A stretch of 64,000 bases of DNA from Glebionis coronaria. Its lineage: Eukaryota > Streptophyta > Magnoliopsida > Asterales > Asteraceae. Below the pieces are notes generated by a model. That model had not been told where the DNA came from. It saw only the letters and a program-made list of their open reading frames with translations, and made no database searches. Of this stretch, positions 43,247 to 52,719 are shown piece by piece. The stretch covers positions 27,060,737 through 27,124,736 of the forward strand of contig CM046877.1 of assembly GCA_025667525.1 (NCBI GenBank). The letters run 5' to 3'. Made by a program: the position numbers and the translations under genes. How positions within the stretch are numbered: position 1 is the stretch's first letter; each line of letters begins with the position of its first letter.

Positions 43247-44634
43247 CTAAGAAATTAATACTCGAATTATAGTTATAAACAACTGCATGTTTGGTAGGAT
43301 TAATCCAGAAGCACTACCAGCAGCAAAAGAGCAAGACGAAATGGCTGGTTTACCCGCATAACGGAGGTTAACATCCTTTAATCTTATTCCACGACACGGG
43401 CTTCCTTTGCTACAATCAAACTTCACGGCCACTTGTGTTGCTGATGTTCCGTGTACATCCTCATATACCACATTACTAATCTTTACTCCAACAGCTTCTT
43501 TGGGACAATTTATATTGTGGGGGCAATACTTTCCGTCTATTATGATTGGGTATTTTACGTTCACCATTGTTGCATGCGTGAAAAATATATTCCTAACGAA
43601 CCCATTGCTACGACGAGCCCATGTCTTTATCCTCACACCATTTTGAGTACCTATAAATGTTGAGCTTCTTACCGTTACGTTTTGGACACCGGCTTCTTGT
43701 AAGTCCCATCCTAGACTCCCAATGCTGCAAAAATAAATGCAACGTATTTACATTTTATAATGCAAGTGTTTATATGTTTAACATGACTCGTACATACGAA
43801 TATAGATATATGTTGAATCTAAGCACGTTTATAGTATAAGTGTACCTTATTCCGTGACCAGGGCCACACGTGACCTTTTCTATCCAGATATTGGAATTTC
43901 CTGGGCCTATGGAAACACAATCATCCCCCGTCGAGATCGTAGAGCCCGAGATGGTAATACCCGTAGAAAGTGATAGATGGATACCATCTGTGTTCGGGCT
44001 GGTCCCGGATGCTAAGATGCTCACACCTTGTAGCTTGGCATTGTTGCATGCATATAGCAGGATATGGAACATTTGGTTGTTTAATGACTTTAAGTTGCTG
44101 ATCAATATGTTTTGCGAATGATGTCTGTAACACATAATTATAAACATATGTTAAACAAAGTACGATTAATAGGAATTCAAGAGAACAAAATAGTGTAATG
44201 GGTCGTACCGTAGCTCCTTTAGGACATGTCTTTCCAGATAACTTGCAAGCCCACAAAGAACCGCCTTGTGCATCAAGGGTTCCACCAGATATCGTAACAT
44301 GATTAACCCTTTGGAACTTAAGCCATACATCATGTTTTCCGACTGCATTATAGCTAGAAGGGGCCACCAAGGTGCCGTCTATGTTAATACTAATCCCTTT
44401 GCTCTTGCATGTTTGGCCAGAGAATGTAGTCGCCGATGCAATCAAATACCGGCCAGGCGGCACATAGATTGTGGACGGAGTAGTGGAAGCACAAGCGATA
44501 TTCCATGCTTTTAAGAAGACGGTTTTTGTGTCAGAGCGACCGTCGGCTCTGGCACCTAGTGTGATAACATTATAAGTTAACTTAGCGGAAGAGTGTTGAA
44601 GGATGAGAAAAACGAAGAATATAATGAGTTTCAT
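43247..44634 (-). pseudogene. Exopolygalacturonase-like GH28, PG2 (frameshifted duplicate of PG1)
   Basis: It is nearly identical to PG1. Exon 1 is 44209-44634, with the same signal peptide and 142 codons. Exon 2 is about 43846-44124 and exon 3 begins at about 43724. Eleven bases at the start of exon 2 (AGATGCCAAGC on the plus strand in PG1) are missing near 44121. After splicing the frame is therefore lost and reaches stops before the catalytic DD, GHG and RIK motifs are read. The remaining exon 2 still spells NTDGIHL and STGDDCVSIGPG in the old frame. The C-terminus also differs: a 4-bp change replaces KSCL and adds about 14 residues. Alternative splicing could rescue it, but I see no acceptor restoring the frame. 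Confidence 0.83.
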
Positions 44635-44684
44635 GAGTATCGATGCTGAAATATACGATATGAACCCATCTATAATTAATGTGT

Positions 44685-44693
44685 TATTTATAG
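44685..44693 (-). promoter_or_regulatory. TATA box of PG2
   Basis: CTATAAATA on the minus strand is at the same distance from the ATG as in PG1. The promoter is conserved even though the coding sequence is broken. Confidence 0.6.
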
Positions 44694-45105
44694 GCTTGTA
44701 CCAATCCAGGTAAAAGTACAATAAGGATATGTAACACTCATCAACTCAAATTTGTATTTCAGTTTAGTACGGTTTATCCCGGTATAAAAAAGCAACTACT
44801 TTTTCTTTCAAACCGCCAAATAGAATTTCTAGTGCCTGAATTGTAAAAAGTGCATCATGATATCGTGAATTTGGTTGAGTGACATTTCTACTACAGTATA
44901 CTCATTTAATAGTTAAGGCATCTTAAAAACATGACTGAGGTTATTTTCAAAATTATAATATACATAGTATAAATGTGAAAATGTCAATTGAGAATAGAAA
45001 CAACTATAGTCGATCACAAGGTTGCCAAGTTTAATACCGACATTGGTTCGTTTATGATCATAAGTCACGTTTGAACTCATTTCTAGCCTCATGCTTTTAG
45101 GTCGA

Positions 45106-45394
45106 GTTTGTGTTGTACGAGCAGAGGCGGATTTCTGTGGAGACGACTAGGGAGGGCTCCGGCCCTCCCAAAAATTATAATGAATAGTTTAAATGTTATT
45201 TATTTCGTTTAAAAGTTTGTGTTGTACGAGCAGAGGCGGATTTCTGTGGAGACGACTAGGGAGGGCTCCGGCCCTCCCAAAAATTATAACGAATAGTTTA
45301 AATGTTATTTATTTCATTTAAAAGATATTATTCATTTTTTTATTTTGGTATGTAAAAACTAACTCGTCCCTCCCAAAATAAATGCTCAAAGTCC
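45106..45394. repeat. hAT MITE region duplicated in tandem (109-bp period)
   Basis: The segment GTTTGTGTTGTACGAG plus the first part of the MITE occurs at 45106-45214 and again from 45215. The second copy continues to the MITE's right part and stops at AAAGTCC (45394), lacking the final CGCCACTG. It corresponds to 24265-24449 near PG1, which is single-copy and complete. Confidence 0.85.
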
Positions 45395-45465
45395 AGGCTT
45401 GAGCTCAAACTTCAGCTCGTTTAAGCTTGGATCTTTCCTAGCTTTATAAGCTAGGCTCGTACACA
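45395..45465. other. 71-bp micro-inversion
   Basis: This stretch (AGGCTTGAGCTCAAACTTC...GCTCGTACACA) is the reverse complement of the sequence that follows the MITE near PG1 (about 24449-24517). Flanks on both sides are in the normal direction. Confidence 0.85.
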
Positions 45466-45840
45466 GTCGCGGCTTTTTTGGGGTCATTTGACAATGTGTT
45501 TCAAGCCGTGGTTTTTATATGTTTTTATCACGTATATTAATACATGCACATCTGTAATATTTAAGTGGTATCAATGTAAGAGCTTGCAAAAATTGACGTA
45601 AATGTGATCTATGTATTTTTTTGTCTTGGGTTGAAATTCACCCTATGTCTGACGAGATGGTAAAAATCAAATGTAAGTGCTCTTAGATTGGATGGCATAG
45701 AGTTAAAAATTCACATAATGGTATTATATAAGTTTATAAAACATGTGACAAAATTGTGTACAAAGATGCACGCAACCATCTTGTAGCACAAGTTAAGAAA
45801 AAACCTTTTGTTAACTTTTTGGTTTAAGTGTATTTTACCA
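45466..45840. other. PG2 upstream flank, no gene
   Basis: 45480-45740 is collinear with 24515-24775 near PG1. The rest to 45840 is unique AT-rich sequence. Confidence 0.6.
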
Positions 45841-45911
45841 CAAGAGAACATTAAAGAATGATCAAACCCAAATGAAACTTAATCCTAACATCATCTTTTC
45901 CGATAGCATTA

Positions 45912-45985
<74 letters not shown>

Positions 45986-46330
45986 GGTTTTCAATAAAAC
46001 ATCGTATTATTAGAAATAATGATATTTACAAGAAATTAGTGAGAAGCCACGATCCTATCCGAGCTCACACTCTTCTAGCATAGCAAAACCGTATGAAACT
46101 TAAACCAAAAAGTTTCATAGCAAAACAAGAGAACATTAAAGAATGATCAAACCCAAATGAAACTTAATCCTAACATCATCTTTTCCGATAGCATTATATT
46201 ATTATTATTATTATTATTAGGTTTTCTATAAAACATCATATTATTAGAAATAATGATATTTACAAGAAATTAGTGAGAAGCCACGATCCTATCCGAGATC
46301 CCACTCTTCTAGCATAGCAAAACCGTATCC
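45841..46330 (-). repeat. Tandem duplication (285-bp offset) of a PG exon-1 scrap joined to an (ATT)n LINE tail
   Basis: The phrase AAGAGAACATTAAAGAATGA starts at 45842 and again at 46127. Each copy carries about 40 bases resembling PG exon 1 (TCATCTTTTCCGATAGCATTATA; PG1 has TCATCTTTTCCGACTGCATTATA), then (ATT)n, then the 3' end of the (ATT)-associated retroelement. The microsatellite is about 73 bp in the first and about 27 bp in the second. Confidence 0.75.
45912..45984. repeat. (ATT)n microsatellite
   Basis: An uninterrupted ATT run of about 73 bp, the tail or target of the adjoining retroelement end. Confidence 0.95.
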
Positions 46331-46757
46331 AATTTGTGTACACTTACTCTCGTACTTGAAACAGTTACGTTGTGCAGCCTCAATTACAGCACAACTTGAC
46401 GCAAAATCAACTGTACCAGTTTGTGTCAACGACGATGACCCTATCAAATCCACACATATATTATGCCCAATGTCCCATGAGTAAAACAACATATCATTTG
46501 GACGTAAGGATATGTCCTGCCCACCATCAAGCCCGATCTAAACTTCTCTACCAACTAAAATCCTGAACCGAAAACATATGTTGACAAGGATATCTCGTAC
46601 AAGATTATGTTTAAGTTTGATACCAACAACACCAACACATGATACATTATGGTCCTCATAAATATCTCATGAAAACCCTGGAGCGAGAACGATTTCAGAA
46701 AAGAGAATAAAGAAACACCTTATGAATAACATAACAACATTAACAAATCCACCCGTC
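46220..46757 (-). mobile_element. (ATT)-associated LINE, 5'-truncated copy 1
   Basis: It carries the family 3' end (minus strand ...CACTAATTTCTTGTAAAT...ATTATTATAATA) at its left, and decayed coding sequence of the C-terminal nuclease-like domain. The right border, its 5' truncation point, lies directly against the next (ATT)n run. A second fragment of the same 3' end is at 45985-46125 in the preceding duplication unit. Confidence 0.75.
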
Positions 46758-46797
46758 TATTATTATTATTATTATTATTATTATTTTTTATTTTTTT

Positions 46798-46862
<65 letters not shown>

Positions 46863-46866
<4 letters not shown>

Positions 46867-47205
46867 GTTTTTTTAATGATAACCATCACTTCATTAAAAT
46901 AATAGGATTTACAAGAAATTAGTGGGAAGCCGAGATACTATCTGGGCTCCCACTCCTTTAGCAATAGTGAAACTAATCCTATTAAATATATGAGCAGCAG
47001 CACGTGCCCCAATGCCCTGAGCCATGGAGAACTTCCGGATCCGCTTTAGCAAAGTAACTGCGTCTTCTTCTAATTCCCCAAATGAAGAAAAAGAGAATGG
47101 AAGAAACCCATATCCAATAGCCGCACACTTAGTTATATACTTAACATGTTTACGTTGTGCAGCATTAACCACCACACGACCAAGCACAAAATCAGCCATA
47201 ATAGG

Positions 47206-47209
<4 letters not shown>
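46863..47209 (-). mobile_element. (ATT)-associated LINE, 5'-truncated copy 2
   Basis: It encodes the very C-terminus of the element protein: FVLGRVVVNAAQRKHVKY (K-x2-K-Y motif), then GYGFLPFSFSSFGELEEDAV and a stop after SRLPTNFL. The 3' UTR of about 80 bases ends in an (AAT)n tail at 46801-46862. The coding sequence is cut at 47209, where (ATT)n begins. Confidence 0.82.
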
Positions 47210-47271
<62 letters not shown>

Positions 47272-47272
47272 T
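47209..47272. repeat. (ATT)n microsatellite
   Basis: A run of about 64 bp that is both the 5' border of copy 2 and the 3' tail of copy 3. Long poly-Asn/poly-Leu frames here are artefacts. Confidence 0.95.
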
Positions 47273-47931
47273 AACAACATCACTTTAATAGAATAATAGG
47301 ATTAACAAAAAGTTAGTGAGAAACCGAAATACTATCTGGGCTCCCACTCATTTAGATATAGCAAAACCAATCCTATTAAAGATATGAATAGCAACACGAG
47401 CCCTTATATCTTGAGTCATGGAGAATTTTCGGATCCGCTTGAGCAAGGTAGTCGCGTCCTCCTGTAATTCCCTCAAAGAAGAGAATGAAAAAGGGAGAAA
47501 ACCATATCCAATAGTTGCACACTTAGTCTCATATTTGACACGTTTACGTTGTGCCGCATAAATCACAATACGTCTGGGCACAAAATATGTCGTCCCAGTT
47601 TGAGTCAAAGGAGAAGACCCAGTAAGATCCACACATACATCAAGCCTTCTATCCCAAGAGTAAAGCAACATATCTGTCGGACGTAAGGGTTTCTCACACC
47701 CCCATCCAACCCAATATCAACTTCCTTACCAACAAAATCCCCGACCGATAACATATATCAACAACGGTGTCAGACACAACATTATGACGATGCTTGATAC
47801 CAATAATACCAGCCATGATATAACATGATCTCCATAAATATCCCCAACAAACACTCTAGAGCAAGTTGCACAAGGCTTCGAAAAACAAAATAAAGGGACA
47901 CCTAACCGATAACATGACACACAACGATATG
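47273..47931 (-). mobile_element. (ATT)-associated LINE, 5'-truncated copy 3
   Basis: The 3' end and the nuclease-like domain are readable: LLYSWDRRLDVCVDLTGSSP and then RKRVKYETKC. Stops and a frameshift separate this from the zinc-finger part (about 47750-47920). It is truncated at 47931 against TTATTATT. Confidence 0.8.
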
Positions 47932-47952
47932 TTATTATTTTTAATTAAAAAC

Positions 47953-47983
<31 letters not shown>

Positions 47984-48111
47984 TAGTTATAACATCATTT
48001 TATTAAAATAATAGGATTTTACAAAAGATTAGTGGGAATCTGAGATACTATCTGAGCCCCACTCCTTTAGCTATAGCAAAATTAATCCTATTAAAAATTT
48101 ACCATTCCAGT

Positions 48112-48873
48112 TTATGTCAAAGGGGAGGATCCTGTCAAATCCACACACACATCAAGCCCTTTATCCCACGAGTAGAGTAACACATCTACAGGACGTAGGG
48201 GGTTGTCCATTCCTCCACCAAGCCCAATATTAACTTCTTTACCTGCCGAAATCCCCGACCTAAAACAAATGTCGAGAATGGTATCACGTACAACATTATG
48301 CCGATGTTTAATGCCAACCATACCAACACATGATACAACATGATCTCCATAAGTATCCCCTGTAAAGACCTTAGAGCATGCTGAACACGGCTTTGGAACA
48401 GAAAATGACAGAACACCTAATCGATAGCATAACACACAACGGTAAGTCTTACCGTTCATAGTATGTCCGAAACCTGAAATCGGAACCACCCTAAGCCAGT
48501 CAGAAGTGTGATCTTCCATTTGTGATTGCCACAAAGCCATCTGTCGAGGGGATAAAGAAAAGGTGGATTCTGCAGTTTCAGTAACACGTGTGAAATATAT
48601 ATCTGCCAGTTTCTTCATGAGTTTGGGGGAAGCGATCTCACTTGGATTACTCAAAAGGTTAATCTCTATTTTCGTATTAAACGCACACAATGCATCATCA
48701 AAGGTAGGCCCAGAAGTAACAATACTAGAATGTAGAAGCAGCTTAGATTGCAAACTACCTGACTGCAATCTAGAAGCAAGAAATTCATAATCAACAAACA
48801 TCACCTGTAGAATAGACGCCAAGACCACCAAATCCAAAAGGTAAGGTGGCAAGTCTCCATTGCCAATCACCAA
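48112..48873 (-). pseudogene. C-terminal zinc-finger and restriction-like-endonuclease-type domain
   Basis: The 253-codon frame holds, in order, a conserved linker (KLADIYFTRVTETAESTFSL, then SDWLRVVPISG), a first Cys pair (C146, C149), and CSAC with H178 and C182 (C-x2-C-x11-H-x4-C). KHRHN (R191 H192 N193), RPVD at 227-230 and DVCVD (241, 245) follow. The order zinc finger, R-H-N, P-x-D, D matches the restriction-like endonuclease of R2/R4-type LINEs. The closing K-x2-K-Y motif is deleted here but kept in copies 2, 3 and 9. The family is common in plant protein predictions as an uncharacterised reverse transcriptase; the nuclease assignment is my inference. Confidence 0.7.
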
Positions 48874-50034
48874 ACCCAGGTCCAGAAGCAGTTACAATAC
48901 GTTCTAGCGCAAAACGAAGAGCCGCATCAAAAGAATGTTGGGCCATATCAAACACCTGTGGTGAACATGTACGCATAGCAAAATAAATTTTAGATATACC
49001 CGTACAAGAACGAAGCAGCAACAACTCACTTTGAGGGTCATTAACCCTAGCAACTGTTTCCATAAGCACAATGGTTTTAGCGACTCTCTTCATCACAAGT
49101 TTACTACTGAAATCAAAATCCACACTAGCAAGTCCACCAAGTAATTTGAATCCATACAAGGGTCCAACAATATTAGGCGGGAAAACACCCGCAAGCGTGC
49201 TTCTAGGATCTTCTTTTAGACAAAAAACCTCAGTTTTATCAACATTAAGATGCAAGCCACAAATAGGTCCATCCTCCATAATTAACTCTAAAACCTTTCC
49301 CACAACCAAAATATCTCCAATAATCGTGCCATCGTATAGATACCAAGCTTGTAGAGAAAGGCTAAAAGAGTCTCTATTCTTACATACCAAAGGTTGTAGC
49401 ACTAAGTAAAAAAGCAAAGGTCCAAGTGGGTCACCATATTGCACTCCTTGGCATGATAGTAAGGTGTGTTCCCCATAGTATAATCTAGCTGGGTTAGAGT
49501 AACAGAATTCCACCCAACGCGAAATAGCAGGACAATGACGGCGAACTTCCTGTAACATAACCCATCGATCCACTAAGTTGAAGACATTTTGAAAATCTAC
49601 CAACAACATTGAAAGACCAATATCATCCCCATGGTCCTCTAAAAAATGATTGACAACATGAATATAGCCTCACCTCCTCCTGACACCCCAACACTAAACT
49701 GTATAGTATCTAAATAACCATCCAAACAATGACCAATCATAACAGCACTAACCTTGGAGACCAGACGCCTCCAAACAGTACCCACAACTATAGGACGGAC
49801 ACCACCACTTGGCTTAACCAACGGTGTGAGAGGGTCACTAGCAATATACTCACCTAACACCTTGGGGCACTTCCCTTCAAGAAAAACATTCACCACTTGG
49901 GTGATAGATGAGACCAACTCATCTGAAATAGCAACATCAGCCCCACTCAAGCAATCCATAAGGTGTTGGGCACGCAACCCATCACATCCACAAGACGTAC
50001 CACAAGGAAAGCTCTTAATCTTGTCGAGAACCAC
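48791..50034 (-). pseudogene. LINE reverse transcriptase domain (two frames)
   Basis: The N-terminal frame (49639-50034) has the fingers region: GTSCGCDGLRAQHLMDCL, PLTPLVKPSGGVRPIVVG, TVWRRLVSK. The second frame (48791-49609) starts at the palm motif MLLVDFQNVFNLVDR (first catalytic Asp). It continues with GVQYGDPLGPLLFYLVLQP, then YLYDGT at 49325-49342, GLHLNVDKTEVF and the thumb. YLYD has Tyr where the first Asp of Y-x-D-D should be, so the copy is catalytically dead. One frameshift lies between 49609 and 49639, another near 48800-48870 at the junction to the nuclease-like frame. Confidence 0.85.
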
Positions 50035-50390
50035 AATTGGAGATGCAACGAGGTGATGATGATCAGATGGTAAAGGAGGTAAGGAGGGAGATGGCTTGAA
50101 AGGTTTCTTAGTCTTTAACTCCTCAAAAGTAGCATGATTGTAAGGAGCAACACCAAAAGAAGAAAGAACTCTAACAGCCGCAGCATAATGACCATCACAA
50201 ATCTTTCTCTTACATTGTTTGATATTTCACTCACCCAAATTAAGGTCTTCCTCGTCAACGTCAGAAAAAGAAAGGGAAGATTCGGCTAAGGTATCTCTTA
50301 TAAGCTGCAAACTACCAACTAGTAAACTCCAAGATCGAATAGCATTAATAATAATCTCCTCCTAACGTTGTGATTTATTATTATTATTTA

Positions 50391-50879
50391 ATTTAACACC
50401 ACTTCATTAGAATAATAGGACTTACAAAAAGTTAGTGGGAAGCCGAGATACTATCTAGGCTCCCACTCTTTTAGAAATAGCGATCACGTGCCTCAATGTC
50501 CTGAACGATTGAGAACTTTCGAATCCGCTTCAGCAAGACAAGCGCATCATCTTCTAATTCCCCAAAGGAGGAGAAAGAAAATGGGAGAAACCCATAACCA
50601 ATAGCTGTACACTTACCCATATATTAAACACGTTTACATTTTGCAACATCAACCACCGCACGTCCGGGCACGAAATCAGCCATCTCGGTTTGCGTCAAAG
50701 GCGAAGACCCAGTCAGATCCACACATACATCAAGCCCTCCATCCCACGAGTAAAGTAAGATATCTGTTCGCCATAATGATTTGTCGCACCCCTCATCTAA
50801 CCCGATATCAACTTCCTTACCAGCTGAAATCCATGAACGATAGCAGATGTCGAAAACGATATCGCGTACAACATTATAA
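50391..50879 (-). mobile_element. (ATT)-associated LINE, 5'-truncated copy 5
   Basis: It contains the family 3' UTR, coding scraps of the C-terminus and the segment LLYSWDGGLDVCVDLTGSSP (about 50690-50755), and stops at about 50879 in DIVFDIC. The left (AAT)n tail is short (50378-50390). Confidence 0.78.
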
Positions 50880-50999
50880 AAAGGGAAGAAAACCATATCT
50901 AATGTCAGTACACATAGTCTCATACTTGATGTGTTTATGTTGTGTCACTTCCATCATCGCACGCCCCGACATATTATTATTATTATTATTATTATTATT
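50880..50999 (-). mobile_element. Small internal fragment of the (ATT)-associated LINE with (ATT)n
   Basis: About 95 bases of the C-terminal coding region (reading towards CGCACGCCCCGACAT) are followed by an (ATT)n run. The same right junction CGCACGCCCCGACATATTATT occurs at about 51418-51438. Confidence 0.7.
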
Positions 51000-51110
51000 T
51001 TTTTTTTTTTTTTTTCGAAATTCCAATTTTATTAATCACACAAAATTGGAAGGGAGCCGCGAAACAAGCTGCGCGCCCACCCCTTTTTGAATACAAAAAC
51101 TAATCGGATT
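51000..51110 (-). mobile_element. Different LINE 3' end with poly(A) tail
   Basis: On the minus strand a GC-rich end (GGGTGGGCGCGCAGCTTG, then CGCGGCTCCCTTCCAATTTT) is followed by a Pol II-like AATAAAATTGGAATTTCG and a poly(A) run (51000-51015 as T). It resembles the layout of the (ATT)-associated family but has its own sequence and an A tail. Probably a related LINE family. Confidence 0.55.
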
Positions 51111-51149
51111 ATTATTATTATTATTATTATATCATTATTATTATTATTT

Positions 51150-51435
51150 TATTATAACATCACTTTATTAGAATAATCGGATTTACAAAAAATTAGTGAG
51201 GGGCCGCGATACTATCTGAACTCTCACTCCTTTAGCTATAGAAAAAACGATCCTATTTAAGATATGTACAACAGCACGTACTCCAATGTCTTGAGTCACA
51301 GAGAACTTTCGAATCCGCTTTAGTAAGGCTGAAACATCAATGAACAGGGAATAAAACAATATCCAATATCAGTACACTTAGTCTCATACTTTATGTGTTT
51401 ACGTAGTGTCACTTTCATCACCGCACGCCCCGACA
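51150..51435 (-). mobile_element. (ATT)-associated LINE, 5'-truncated copy 7
   Basis: It has the family 3' end after an (ATT)n/(A/T) tract, C-terminal coding remnants (minus strand: KRIRKFS region near 51310), an internal deletion at about 51335-51345, then the same fragment and junction as at 50880-50974. Confidence 0.72.
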
Positions 51436-51523
<88 letters not shown>

Positions 51524-51573
51524 TATTATTTTTTATTTTTATTAAAACATCAATTATTATTATTATTATTATT
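51436..51573. repeat. (ATT)n-rich tract
   Basis: ATT runs with interruptions (TTTTTATT, AAAACATCA). Apparent poly-Tyr frames are artefacts. Confidence 0.9.
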
Positions 51574-51637
51574 TTAATTGTCACTTTATTATAATAATAA
51601 GATTTACAAGAAATTAGTGGGAAGCCGAGATGCTATC
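51574..51637 (-). mobile_element. Short 3' end of the (ATT)-associated LINE (duplicated)
   Basis: Only about 64 bases of the 3' UTR remain (AAGATTTACAAGAAATTAGTG...GATGCTATCT), then (ATT)n. The following 51645-51771 repeats the same passage, including the AAAACATCAATT(ATT)n prefix, so a local duplication produced it. Confidence 0.75.
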
Positions 51638-51711
51638 TATTATTATTATTATTATTATTTTTTATTTTTTATTTTTATTAAAACATCAATTATTATTATT
51701 ATTATTATTAT

Positions 51712-52686
51712 TTTAATTGTCACTTTATTATAATAATAAGATTTACAAGAAATTAGTGGGAAGCCGAGATGCTATCTAGGCTCCCACTCCTTTAGCAATA
51801 GCAAAACCAATCCTAGTAAATATATGAGCAGCAGCACGGGCCCCAATTTCCTGAAGCATGGAGAACTTTTGAATACGTTTCAACAAGGTAACCGCATCTT
51901 CTTCTAATTCCCCAAAGGAAAAAAGGAAAATGGGAGGAACGTATCCGATAGTCGCACACTTAGCTAAATACTTAACACGTTTACGTTGTGCAGCAGTAAC
52001 CACCGTACGACCAGGCACAAATTTAACCATCTCGGTTTGTGTCAAAGGCGAAGATCTAGTCAGATCCACACAAACATCAAGTCCTCCATCCCACGAGAAA
52101 AGTAATATATATGCTGGACGTAATCGTTTGTCACACCCCTCATCCAACCCGATATCAACTTCCGTACCAGCTGAAATCCCTGAATGATAAAAAATATCGA
52201 CAAGGGTATCTCCTACAAGATTATGACGATGTTTAATACCAACAATAACAGCACACGATACTATATGATCTCCATAAATATCTCCAGCAAAAACCTTAGA
52301 GCAAGCAGAACAACGCTTCGAAACAGAAAATAGGGGGATACCTAACCGATAACACAAAATACAACGATATGTCTTACCGTTCATAGTTTGTCCCAACCCA
52401 GAAATAGGGACCGCCCTTAGCCAGTCAGAGGTGTGATCCTCCCTTTGAGATTTCCATAATGCCACCTGTCGAGGGGATAGAGGAAATATGGATTCTGCAT
52501 TTTTGGTAACCCGTGTGAAATATATATCTGCCATTTTCTTCATGAGTTTGGGGGCAACGATCTCACTTGGATTACTCAAAAGGTCAGTCTCCATAGATGT
52601 ATTAAACACATGTAAGGCATCATCAAAATTAGGTCCAGAAGCTCCAATACCAGTATGACGAAGAAGCTTAGTTTGTAGGTCAGCAG
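51712..52686 (-). mobile_element. (ATT)-associated LINE, 5'-truncated copy 9 (near-complete nuclease-like domain)
   Basis: The frame 51776-52609 reads through the C-terminal domain: ADIYFTRVTKNAESIFPL, CILCYRLG, CSAC...H...C, KHRHNLVGDT, LRPAYILLFSWDGGLDVCVD, KRVKYLAKC and then the C-terminus to GVGA. The proposed P-x-D acidic residue is replaced by Tyr (PAY). The 5' truncation is at about 52686, directly against (ATT)n (52687-52719). Confidence 0.85.

Positions 52687-52719
<33 letters not shown>

Larger units (their letters stand above)
47985..50376 (-). mobile_element. (ATT)-associated LINE, longest copy (RT plus nuclease-like domain)
   Basis: This 2.4-kb copy has the (AAT)n tail at 47952-47984, a 3' UTR, an internal deletion near 48098 that removes the last part of the coding region, then nuclease-like and RT domains reading up to about 50.2 kb. 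N-terminal sequence continues to 50376 with stops. There is no AP-endonuclease domain in what remains. Its three coding pieces are described separately. Confidence 0.85.

Noticed and set aside
46722..47296. Long frames rich in poly-Tyr, poly-Leu or poly-Asn across 46.7-47.3 kb
   Set aside because: They are translations of (ATT)n microsatellites and carry no domain outside the LINE remnants. The same holds for 51406-51594.
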